A DNA stretch of 44,874 nucleotides from a virus: the IMG/VR virus record IMGVR_UViG_3300015360_000075, positions 1 to 44,874 of that record; one strand, written 5' to 3'. Of this stretch, positions 15,718-22,026 are shown piece after piece (the first letter of the stretch is position 1; every line of letters begins with the position of its first letter). The translations under genes and the position numbers were made by a program. The notes under the pieces are model-generated. The model saw only the letters and a program-made list of their open reading frames with translations. It was not told the origin of the DNA and did no database searches.

Positions 15718-15992
15718 CCAGCTTCTTCGTTCGCCTCACCCAGATGACCCACGACCTCGCCCAAGCCGCAGGACGTAACTCCACCATCCAAAGCATCACC
15801 CTCAGTGACGAGGCGTGGTGGCACATCGCCAAAGAAATAGAAAACAACACCCCCTACAACATCCGCGTCGACTGGTCCCCTGACCGACTCCGCGACGAAG
15901 ACGACACCATCGTCTTCTACGCCAACGCCACCCGGATCATCCTCCGTCGCGAACCACGATACGGGGCCATCAAGAGTCGCGACTTCGACTGA
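15714..15992 (+). CDS. Hypothetical protein, last gene before the non-coding island (92 aa)
   Basis: The ATG is in an ATGA overlap with the previous gene. A mixed helix/strand pattern (SDEAWWHIAKEIEN, YNIRVDWSPDRL, TIVFYANATRIILRRE) suggests a small globular alpha/beta protein. It closes the coupled cluster that began at 12104. No family recognised. Confidence 0.6.
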   Translation: MTSFFVRLTQMTHDLAQAAGRNSTIQSITLSDEAWWHIAKEIENNTPYNIRVDWSPDRLRDEDDTIVFYANATRIILRREPRYGAIKSRDFD

Positions 15993-16354
15993 TTGGTCTC
16001 CCCCCAGCCCTCGACCTCTGCACGTGCCTCCTGACCTCCGTAAAGGGTCAGAAGGTAGCGTAGCTATACCTGGAGACCTACGACGTCCTAGAGGGGGTTA
16101 CGTGGTCTACAGAGAGGGAGTGTGATTAGGGGGGAAAAGAGGGGTTGGAAATTTAAGGGAGAGGGGATTTTTTCAACCCCAGAACTTATCCAGTGGAAGC
16201 AGATTGTTGACCCCCACCCCCCCGGGTGTGGTCAATCCACTTGGCGAATGCGCGTCGTCTGACGCTTGACTCGGCGACACTCACTGCGTGGGTCGCCTCC
16301 ACTTGAGGAGCAGGGGCACGAGCCCCTGGATCTGTGAGGGGGAGGAGGGGAAGT
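15993..16354. other. Non-coding segment with G-rich purine tract and hairpins
   Basis: No credible gene. Bases about 16090-16190 are strongly purine-rich on the plus strand, with runs of G6, G4, G3 and G4 that could fold into a G-quadruplex, and a GGGGTTG...CAACCCC pair. Then come a hairpin at 16207-16235 (TTGACC...GGTCAA with an inner CACCC/GGGTG) and a perfect CAGGGGC/GCCCCTG hairpin at 16311-16328 with an ACGA loop. Neither hairpin has a T-run. Together with the AT-rich tract that follows, this resembles a replication or transcription control region. Confidence 0.5.
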
Positions 16355-16620
16355 CTTAATAACATTCTATGATTACTAAGGAAGTTATATTAATAATTAT
16401 CATTGGAATATACTTCCTCTCTATCTCTTCTATCTACATCTACTCTATCCTTATCCTCTTTAATGGTAGACATATCCATGTCTTACCTCTACTTACTACA
16501 CATAGATACTGTCTATGTATCTATATACATCTTATCCCATACATATCTACACCTTACCTACGTCTACATGAGATACATAAGAGTATGCCTTACCCCCTCA
16601 TGTCAAGTCCTAACTGCTCA
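16355..16620. other. AT-rich, low-G tract; candidate origin or unwinding element
   Basis: Composition changes sharply from the GC-rich surroundings to AT-rich with very little G on the plus strand; TCTAT/TCTAC/ACATA words recur. A 7-bp inverted repeat ACATAGA/TCTATGT occupies 16500-16518. Two overlapping frames encode only hydrophobic low-complexity peptides without ribosome sites, so I treat it as non-coding. A melting element for a replication origin is the most likely use. Confidence 0.4.
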
Positions 16621-16779
16621 CCTCTTGCACATTCCTCTGTGAGCCACGGAGATGGGTCTAGGATCGTGTGAGCCATGGATACCTACCCGACATGGCCTTT
16701 ACCCCGTTGCGTCCACCAGCGTGGCGATTAAAGCCCTTCTACGCGACGTCGTATCCCTGCCATCCCTGACGCCTTGTTG

Positions 16780-17120
16780 ATGTCCCTGTCTAACATTTAG
16801 ACACGTCACCACCCTTAGGCACCCGCTGGGTGGAGGTCAGCGACCGCCTCGGAGCCTTCGCTCTTAGGCCCATGGGTCCTCGCTTGTCTGGTCGCTGAGC
16901 GGTGGCTTCGCCCGATGCACATGTTCCCTCACCGCCGGGAACCGAGGCTCTATTTGATCGTTGCTCGAACTTGTAGTCACTAGGCGAGCGGTGTCTTTGG
17001 CTATGGGTCACCTACGGCGACCATCTACTACGGGCTCCCGCCCTCGTTGTCGTACCTCCACTTTCCCTTGGAGGGCCTTACGTCCCATCTGACCTCGGGA
17101 AAGATCCTCGGGAGGTTTCC
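16780..17120 (+). ncRNA. Candidate structured non-coding RNA (helix-dense, no gene)
   Basis: About 340 bases without a convincing gene contain many inverted repeats that could form RNA helices. They are CACCC/GGGTG (16820-16832), TCAGCGACC/GGTCGCTGA (16837-16845 with 16890-16898), GAGC/GCTC inside that stem (16852-16863), AGG.CCATGG.CCT (16866-16880), CGTTGCTCG/CGAGCGGTG (16959-16967 with 16985-16993, 9 pairs including G-U), CCTCCA/TGGAGG (17055-17074) and ACCTC/GAGGT (17092-17116). It does not match tRNA, tmRNA, RNase P or 6S RNA as I know them. It could be a phage ncRNA or part of an origin; strand is a guess from flanking genes. Confidence 0.35.
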
Positions 17121-17179
17121 TAGATGCACGCCGACGTTTGGAACAAGTTCTCGGACCGATCAACTAAGGAACAATTGAA

Positions 17180-17353
17180 ATGACGACCAACACCCAGACC
17201 GCCACGACCTTCGCAAGCTTCAGCAAGACCGAACTCGAACGCCAGCTTGCCGTCTACAACGCGATGCTGCCAACCGACGCGACCTTCGAAGCCATCGGCT
17301 GGCACGCCTTCTACATCAGCTCACTGCTTGATGCCATCGACGCCGCCACGTAA
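17180..17353 (+). CDS. Small hypothetical protein (57 aa)
   Basis: ATG 17180 has AAGGA about 10 bases upstream. The N-terminus is Thr-rich (MTTNTQTATTF), followed by a helical body (KTELERQLAVYNAML) and a second helix (HAFYISSLLDAIDAA). A strong terminator follows 24 bases after the stop, so it forms a single-gene transcript unit, suggesting high expression. Function unknown. Confidence 0.65.
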   Translation: MTTNTQTATTFASFSKTELERQLAVYNAMLPTDATFEAIGWHAFYISSLLDAIDAAT

Positions 17354-17377
17354 CGAAACCCGTTCCGTTCACAAACT

Positions 17378-17402
17378 GCCCACCACTTGGTGGGCTTTTC
17401 CT
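17378..17402 (+). terminator. Intrinsic terminator after the 57-aa gene
   Basis: GCCCACC (17378-17384) and GGTGGGC (17389-17395) form a perfect 7-bp stem with an ACTT loop, followed by TTTTCC. It separates the 57-aa gene from the next one. Confidence 0.8.
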
Positions 17403-17425
17403 TTTCAACCCTCAGGAGTCTTCAC

Positions 17426-18076
17426 ATGGCAAAGCGCACAATCGTCACCGGCCCACGTAACTTCGAAGTCTGCCCAGCGTGCAACATCATGGCAATCGCT
17501 GCGACCTTCAACCCCAAGTCTGGTCTCTGCAAAACCTGCGATGCCAAGCGACTGGCAACCGTCACCTACATCACCCGCGAAACCGTCGCACCTGACATGC
17601 ACGTTCTCCCCGTCGACTTCGGCTACGACGAAGACATGACGATCGACCACGAGACTGGCGACATCACCGCCCTCGACTCTGACGGCGAACGCTTCGTCTT
17701 TGACCAGACCATGACGTCCGAAGAATCCCGTGCTGCGGACCTTCGCGCCAAACGCCTGATGCAACAAGCCGATGCCCTGCTCGCACGTATCGACGCCAAG
17801 ATCCAAGCCAACCTGGCTGCATTCGCAGAATGGGCTGACTGGTACTGCAAGCTCATCGCGACCAAAGACTCGGCACAATTCCTCTCGAACAAAACGAGAG
17901 AGGCCAACTACGTCAACCTGCGTGACATCAACGACGGCTTTACGTCTGCCTCACTTGGCCAAGTCGCCGCCCTATCAAAGATCGGCTGGGCTGCTGACGA
18001 CGTTCGTAACATGAAGCTGACGATCGCTGAAGCTTCACGTCTTCTTCAACGCGGCCCACGTTGGACATGGATCTGA
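17426..18076 (+). CDS. Hypothetical protein with N-terminal zinc ribbon (216 aa)
   Basis: ATG 17426 has AGGAG upstream. Residues 16-38 hold CPAC...CKTC, a treble-clef or ribbon-type site. Residues 40-95 include an acidic beta-like segment (DFGYDEDMTIDHETGDITALD) and residues 98-150 a long helix (LRAKRLMQQADALLARIDAKI). The C-terminus is helical with basic residues (EASRLLQRGPRW). It is flanked by terminators on both sides. Could be a DNA- or RNA-binding regulator; family unknown. Confidence 0.7.
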   Translation: MAKRTIVTGPRNFEVCPACNIMAIAATFNPKSGLCKTCDAKRLATVTYITRETVAPDMHVLPVDFGYDEDMTIDHETGDITALDSDGERFVFDQTMTSEESRAADLRAKRLMQQADALLARIDAKIQANLAAFAEWADWYCKLIATKDSAQFLSNKTREANYVNLRDINDGFTSASLGQVAALSKIGWAADDVRNMKLTIAEASRLLQRGPRWTWI

Positions 18077-18088
18077 TTTCGACCTATC

Positions 18089-18123
18089 GCTTGGCACCGT
18101 AACAAGTGCCTTGCGTTTTTTTT
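18089..18123 (+). terminator. Intrinsic terminator after the zinc-ribbon gene
   Basis: GGCAC (18093-18097) and GTGCC (18106-18110) pair, extended by GC/GC across a small internal loop, followed by TTGCG and eight T. The 3' half also contains the GTAACAAGTG element repeated at 18701. Confidence 0.7.
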
Positions 18124-18124
18124 A

Positions 18125-18145
18125 CGAGTTGAATGCCTCGACTCG
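18125..18145 (+). promoter_or_regulatory. Leader hairpin upstream of the 106-aa gene
   Basis: CGAGTTGA (18125-18132) and TCGACTCG (18138-18145) form an 8-bp stem (one G-U) with an ATGCC loop, starting right after the T-run of the terminator and 30 bases before the next ATG. It may be an operator or a 5' leader stem. The 9-mer AACAAGTTC follows at 18149 and also occurs at 17142 upstream of the 57-aa gene. Confidence 0.4.
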
Positions 18146-18174
18146 CCTAACAAGTTCGCTCAGGAGATCACATC

Positions 18175-18495
18175 ATGGACAACGTCACCCTCTCGACCCC
18201 ATCCGTTCGCACGTATGCACCGACGTCGGACGCAACCCGCAACTGGTTTCTCCGCAACGGCTACACCGATGCTCAAATCCCTGACCTCGCCAAAGACTCT
18301 GTACCTGTCATGCAAGCGCACATCGACGCGCAACGTGCTCGCCGCGCTGGACCACCAACGACTGGCAAGTACGGCCAAGTCGCCTACCTCCTGGCGCATG
18401 GCTGGACTGAATCCGCAGTCTCTCGCATGACGTTCACTGATGCGTCGTCACTGATCTACAAGTCCAAAAAGGCTAAGGGCCTTCTCTCCGCTTAA
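18175..18495 (+). CDS. Hypothetical protein (106 aa)
   Basis: ATG 18175 with AGGAG upstream. Two similar halves can be seen: a NGYTDAQIPDLAKDSVPVM segment and a HGWTESAVSRMTFTDASSLI segment, each looking like a short helical unit of the G-[YW]-T-x-x-x-[IV] type, joined by a basic linker (AQRARRAGPPTTGKYGQ). This internal duplication suggests a two-headed binding protein. Family unknown. Confidence 0.65.
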   Translation: MDNVTLSTPSVRTYAPTSDATRNWFLRNGYTDAQIPDLAKDSVPVMQAHIDAQRARRAGPPTTGKYGQVAYLLAHGWTESAVSRMTFTDASSLIYKSKKAKGLLSA

Positions 18496-18808
18496 CGACA
18501 GCGCAGCGCGGACGCTGGCGCTCGCCTCGTGGCCACCAGGATCCGCGCACAAAGTAGGTCACCAAGAAGCATGGCCGCAATGGCGGCTTCGCCGTCGAAC
18601 TTCCACCACCCGCCACCACCAGACATAACGACGATTCATCCGCACCTCCGTCGCTACGCTCCTCAGATGTCTCGTCCCGAGCCATATCAGAACAAGCTAA
18701 GTAACAAGTGTCATGCGTTTCTAGATGAACACAAAAGGTTCAATCGGGAACAAGATCACCACATATCGTGACGAAATTGCTTCCGACCACCACAATTAGG
18801 AGTGCCCC
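18496..18808. other. Intergenic stretch with hairpin and a repeated 20-mer
   Basis: A GC-rich hairpin (GCGCAGCG/CGCTGGCGC, 18501-18521) follows the 106-aa gene without a T-run. An open frame at 18529-18771 (80 aa, Pro/His-rich) and a 24-codon frame at 18725-18799 have no ribosome sites and are not called. The sequence 18701-18720 repeats 18099-18118 with two mismatches. Confidence 0.4.
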
Positions 18809-19165
18809 ATGTCCGCAGTAAATCCCGTCCAGGCCCAAATCGACGCGCTACAGGCGCAAATGAACGACCCACGCTCTATCGAGAAGAATCCTCTCTTCTT
18901 GCTCGCTAAGGGAATCCAACCCGTCAGCCAACTGGCTGCTCACAAGAAGTCTGCCAAGGCTGGCAACCTCTTCTATGAGTACGTCCAGAACGCCAACTCC
19001 CTCAAGGGCGTCGTTCGCTCTGGTGCCCAAGTCGCCGAGTACCTCGAATCCGTCAACCTCATCACTTGGGACCGCACCAACGATCGCTACATGTGGATCG
19101 GCGAGCCCATGACCCGTTCGCAATTCCTCGCAATGTTCCCATCGTCGCTGCTCCGCGCTGTCTAA
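18809..19165 (+). CDS. Hypothetical protein (118 aa)
   Basis: ATG 18809 has AGGAG seven bases upstream. The N-terminal helix is Gln/Ala-rich (VQAQIDALQAQM), followed by a KSAKAGNLFYEYVQNANSLKG segment and a C-terminal part with a possible winged-helix feel (QVAEYLESVNLITWDRTNDRYMWIG). A strong terminator follows, so it is the sole or last gene of its transcript. Family unknown. Confidence 0.65.
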   Translation: MSAVNPVQAQIDALQAQMNDPRSIEKNPLFLLAKGIQPVSQLAAHKKSAKAGNLFYEYVQNANSLKGVVRSGAQVAEYLESVNLITWDRTNDRYMWIGEPMTRSQFLAMFPSSLLRAV

Positions 19166-19185
19166 TTTGTCCGTCACGTCATTAT

Positions 19186-19216
19186 GGGGAGCCTTACGAG
19201 GCTCCCCTCCTTTTTT
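19186..19216 (+). terminator. Strong intrinsic terminator
   Basis: GGGGAGCC (19186-19193) and GGCTCCCC (19200-19207) form a perfect 8-bp stem with a 6-base loop, followed by TCC and six T. It closes the 118-aa gene. Confidence 0.9.
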
Positions 19217-19247
19217 GCACCACTTTCCCTTTCAGGAACCGCATCCA

Positions 19248-19820
19248 ATGCTAATGACAGAGTCTGACTACCTAGAGAACACCCAGAACTATGCTGGATA
19301 CTGCCGCAAATGCGACGACGTCACCACGTTCGAGGGAATTGAACCCGACGCCGAAAAATACCGCTGCGACGACTGTGACCGCCCGTCCGTGTGTGGTGTC
19401 GAACAAGCGCTACTACTCGGCTACATCACCCTCGCTCCACTTGATGAAGTCATCGGAGCTCGCATTGCGTCATCAGAAACCAAAAGAGGCACCGCCCCCT
19501 TGACGTATCAACGCTCCCTCCAAGTCAACGACATGAACAGGTTTTGCACAGCCATAGACTTCTCGCGAGCCTCGATCAAACCCAAAGCTGGTTACAACCG
19601 AACGCTCACAGACTGCATCATGTATCTGATGACAGGCCACTACGCACAGGCTGACACGCTCCAGCTCACCAACGACTCTGTGCTGCACTCGTTCGGATTC
19701 GCTTTACTCCGTAAGGGACAACCCGTTATTACAGGCGCAATCATCCTGCATGGCTACGAGGAAACCTATGCCGTCGAACTCAATAGCGAACCGACCCCTC
19801 ACTACTCAATCCATACGTGA
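19248..19820 (+). CDS. Zinc-ribbon protein with a second C-terminal domain (190 aa)
   Basis: ATG 19248 has AGGA upstream. Residues 15-50 contain CRKC...CDDC (YCRKCDDVTTFEGIEPDAEKYRC is the core region), then a VCGVEQALLLGYI helix, a pattern I recall from small phage zinc-ribbon proteins. Residues about 85-190 are a separate domain (ten or so strands and helices, RSLQVNDMNRFCTAIDFSRA) not recognised. It may be a fusion of two phage small-protein modules. Confidence 0.65.
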   Translation: MLMTESDYLENTQNYAGYCRKCDDVTTFEGIEPDAEKYRCDDCDRPSVCGVEQALLLGYITLAPLDEVIGARIASSETKRGTAPLTYQRSLQVNDMNRFCTAIDFSRASIKPKAGYNRTLTDCIMYLMTGHYAQADTLQLTNDSVLHSFGFALLRKGQPVITGAIILHGYEETYAVELNSEPTPHYSIHT

Positions 19821-19824
19821 GCCC

Positions 19825-20073
19825 ATGAAAACTCTCCCAGGAATAGATGCCCAATGGGAACCGATCCAAGACCATGTCCGAAAGCTATGCGCCCAGGCTG
19901 AGCGCCTGATACACGCCTGCCATTCGAATGACTACAAATTCGCCGCCGCTGCTACGCGAGAAATCCAAGGCTCAATTCGCCGCATCAACTACGACCTCGG
20001 CTACATGTCCGGCTTTTACGCCGCGTGTGAACAACGTGAAAAAGAGGACGAGGAAGGCGTTCTCTCCCCATGA
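19825..20073 (+). CDS. Hypothetical helical protein (82 aa)
   Basis: ATG 19825 starts four bases after the previous stop. A helical, charged protein (IQDHVRKLCAQAERLIHACH, FAAAATREIQGSIRRINYDL) with an acidic tail. No metal site or membrane segment. Probably co-translated with the zinc-ribbon gene. Confidence 0.6.
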   Translation: MKTLPGIDAQWEPIQDHVRKLCAQAERLIHACHSNDYKFAAAATREIQGSIRRINYDLGYMSGFYAACEQREKEDEEGVLSP

Positions 20074-20110
20074 CTCGACCATTTCCACACCCTTTGAAGG
20101 ATTCCGCTGA

Positions 20111-20410
20111 ATGAACCTGATCTGGCACCGCAACGAACAATACACCGCTCCCAATTGGTCGACCAACCATGACCACAACGTCAAAGACTTCAAGGGACAC
20201 GCTATCGGGCACCACCTCGTCATCTCTCAGACAGGGGACGGAGGCACCTACAAACTCTTCACCCGTACTACACGCTCCGACCGAGACACGAAGACCTCTC
20301 TCACTGACCACGGCCACTTCGATACCTTTAACGAAGCCGACGAGGCCGCCAAACGCTTCCTCCGTAAATCCAATACAGATCTCAAGCGCTACCACAGGAG
20401 CACCAAATGA
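20111..20410 (+). CDS. Hypothetical protein (99 aa)
   Basis: ATG 20111, with GAAGGA upstream. Beta-rich N-terminal half rich in His, Asn and aromatic residues (NLIWHRNEQYTAPNW, GHAIGHHLVISQ, YKLFTRT), then a helix (NEADEAAKRFLRKSNTDL). The stop overlaps the next ATG. It could be a small beta-sheet plus helix protein; family unknown. Confidence 0.65.
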   Translation: MNLIWHRNEQYTAPNWSTNHDHNVKDFKGHAIGHHLVISQTGDGGTYKLFTRTTRSDRDTKTSLTDHGHFDTFNEADEAAKRFLRKSNTDLKRYHRSTK

Positions 20411-20547
20411 CCCCCGACGCTGACGCCCTACAACGCATGGTCGACATGTACTTCAAGGATCAAATGACGACGAAGGATGTCATCGACATCTTAGCTAACA
20501 TGCTCGCCGACGCTCTCAAGCGTATCGACGTCCTGGAGACGAAATGA
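20407..20547 (+). CDS. Small helical protein (46 aa)
   Basis: It starts and ends in ATGA overlaps with the genes on each side. The chain is almost entirely helical and acidic (DALQRMVDMYFKDQM, DVIDILANMLADALKRI). The doubly overlapped, coupled layout supports a real gene in spite of its small size. Function unknown. Confidence 0.55.
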   Translation: MTPDADALQRMVDMYFKDQMTTKDVIDILANMLADALKRIDVLETK

Positions 20548-20897
20548 CCTATCAAGGCTGGAAAAACTACGAAACCTGGAGCTGCTCACTCTGGATTAAC
20601 AACGACGAGGACTTGTACAAGTTCTGGCGTAGACGAGCGAGGGTGAGATGGCGAGCAAGCGACGCCAGTGATCTATCCATCGACTCTCAGCAATGCCGCG
20701 CAAGCCTCGCCAACGAGCTGTACGGATGGATCGCCGAACACGCCCCTGACATGGAGGCATCGTTCTACTCTGACATCATGAACGCCAGTCTCCGCAAGAT
20801 CGACACCTATGAAATTGCCAACTCCTTACTCGAAGACGAAGACCTAGACGGTTACGTCCCCAAGAAACCCCTCGTCACCAACCCCGTGGAGTTTTGA
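20544..20897 (+). CDS. DUF7249-type protein (117 aa)
   Basis: The N-terminus GWKNYETWSCSLWINND matches the pattern G-W-x-N-x-E-T-W-x-x-x-L-W-x-x-N-D of a small family found in many phages and archaea (DUF7249, to my knowledge). The rest is helical with an acidic C-terminus. Function unknown. The start overlaps the 46-aa gene stop. Confidence 0.75.
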   Translation: MTYQGWKNYETWSCSLWINNDEDLYKFWRRRARVRWRASDASDLSIDSQQCRASLANELYGWIAEHAPDMEASFYSDIMNASLRKIDTYEIANSLLEDEDLDGYVPKKPLVTNPVEF

Positions 20898-20898
20898 C

Positions 20899-21228
20899 AT
20901 GCGCCACGACCACCTTACGCACAACATGATCCTCAACATCCTGGAATCCGTCCAAGCATGGTGCTTAGAACACGATTACATGCCCGCCGTTCACGCCCTC
21001 GCGAACGCCACCGCAGCACTCCCCTACCAGGAACCCGTCGCCAGAAAGATCGTCACCAAGGCTGAAGCCACCTTCACCACGATCCACGACACCCGTTACT
21101 GCAACGACGCCTACGGCCAAGTCTTCCGCTTCGACGGCCCCAACGACTCTTGGTTACGAATCACCAGCCTTCAAGGGCGAACACTGGAACAGGCGATCGC
21201 CGACGCGGAAAGGAATCGCTATGGTTGA
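20899..21228 (+). CDS. Hypothetical protein (109 aa)
   Basis: ATG 20899 is one base after the previous stop. An N-terminal helix (HNMILNILESVQAWCLEH) and Ala-rich segment are followed by a beta-rich part (TIHDTRYCNDAYGQVFRFDGPNDSWLRI) and a C-terminal helix (LEQAIADAERNR). It overlaps the next gene by 8 bases. Family unknown. Confidence 0.65.
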   Translation: MRHDHLTHNMILNILESVQAWCLEHDYMPAVHALANATAALPYQEPVARKIVTKAEATFTTIHDTRYCNDAYGQVFRFDGPNDSWLRITSLQGRTLEQAIADAERNRYG

Positions 21229-21457
21229 CTTCACTCGCCCCCGATGGGCCACCATCCAACACGTCCCACTCACCGCTAACCACCTAGGCCTCAGGGTCCA
21301 CTACCAGCCCTATCCCAACGCCCCCATGGAACTGGGCATACTCAGCTCCTTCACCGACTCCGGGACGATCTACGTTCGATTCCAGGGTCCTCAGGGGGAA
21401 CGTTGCCCACCATCCACCCTGACCTGGGCGGAGGCACCCCTTGTTGACAGCGTGTAG
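21221..21457 (+). CDS. Hypothetical beta-rich protein (78 aa)
   Basis: ATG 21221 has AAGGAA upstream within the end of the previous gene. The sequence has alternating hydrophobic strands (LGLRVHYQPYP, MELGILSSFTDSGTIYVRFQG), compatible with a small SH3-like barrel. The end overlaps the next gene by 17 bases. Function unknown. Confidence 0.6.
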   Translation: MVDFTRPRWATIQHVPLTANHLGLRVHYQPYPNAPMELGILSSFTDSGTIYVRFQGPQGERCPPSTLTWAEAPLVDSV

Positions 21458-21947
21458 CCCTCACCTCACCGTCCTCCCCACTCACCGCTGCTTTGACGAC
21501 GTGGCTGACTGGTTCCGGTCTACCGGGTGCCATCTCACCAAAAAGAGTCTCGAAATGTACGAGATCTGTCACGGAGTCTGCTTTGGCTCGACAGTAGGCA
21601 CCGACCCCGGCCCCCCTCACCGCTACGCCCACGCCTGGCTACTCCACAGCGACGGCTTCGTACTGGATTTCGGGAAACATTCCGTCACAGGGGAGACCCT
21701 GATGATGAAGGTCGAGAAAGCGGCCTTCTACGACAGCCGCGCCGTACAGATGGAAGTCGTCTACACCATCTACGAAGCCGCCAAAGCCAGTCACCTGGCC
21801 GGAGGGTGTGGCCCCTGGCGACACTGTATCCGCCAGTTCACCAGTGACGCCGACGGGAAAACCTTCTCCCCCGAGGTCAACAGGCTGGGACGCCAGTACA
21901 TCTACGACTCTGGTCGTAATCGTCCGAGCTCCAGCCAGATCCTCTAA
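21441..21947 (+). CDS. Possible transglutaminase-like protein (168 aa)
   Basis: The start TTG 21441 has an ideal GGAGG six bases upstream. A Cys-rich segment (ICHGVCFGS) is followed by HAWLLHSDGFVLDFG, reminiscent of the His-Asp part of papain- or transglutaminase-like folds (Cys...HAW...D). Later GGCGPWRHCIRQF. A catalytic Cys-His-Asp triad is thus possible but not proven, since the order and spacing fit only loosely. It is the last gene of this section and is followed by two hairpins. Confidence 0.5.
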   Translation: MLTACSPHLTVLPTHRCFDDVADWFRSTGCHLTKKSLEMYEICHGVCFGSTVGTDPGPPHRYAHAWLLHSDGFVLDFGKHSVTGETLMMKVEKAAFYDSRAVQMEVVYTIYEAAKASHLAGGCGPWRHCIRQFTSDADGKTFSPEVNRLGRQYIYDSGRNRPSSSQIL

Positions 21948-21963
21948 CCCCGCCACGTATCTG

Positions 21964-22026
21964 CCCCTGGTCTCACCAAGGCCAGGGGACAGACGCAGAG
22001 AAGCCCCGAGAGACTAATTCGGGGCT
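21964..22026 (+). terminator. Two tandem hairpins ending the accessory gene section
   Basis: CCCCTGG (21964-21970) with CCAGGGG (21982-21988), then AGCCCCGA (22002-22009) with TCGGGGCT (22019-22026). Both stems are perfect; neither is followed by a T-run, so termination would be inefficient or factor-dependent. Confidence 0.5.

Noticed and set aside
16369-16671. 100-residue frame with hydrophobic N-terminus in the AT-rich tract
   Set aside because: No ribosome site, composition follows the low-G tract, and the C-terminal half is low-complexity; treated as non-coding.
16790-17011. 73-residue minus-strand frame inside the helix-rich segment
   Set aside because: Basic, repeat-like composition from inverted repeats; no ribosome site, and the flanking genes are on the other strand.
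16801-17120. Possible tRNA, tmRNA or RNase P gene in the helix-rich segment
   Set aside because: No T-loop consensus, no resume-codon domain and no P4-type core motif could be found; kept only as an unclassified structured-RNA candidate.
18529-18771. 80-residue Pro/His-rich plus-strand frame
   Set aside because: No ribosome site and no protein-like core; adjacent frames are equally open, so it is probably chance.
18725-18799. 24-codon frame just before the 118-aa gene
   Set aside because: No ribosome site of its own; its stop codon overlaps the site of the next gene, which could mean a leader peptide, but evidence is too thin.
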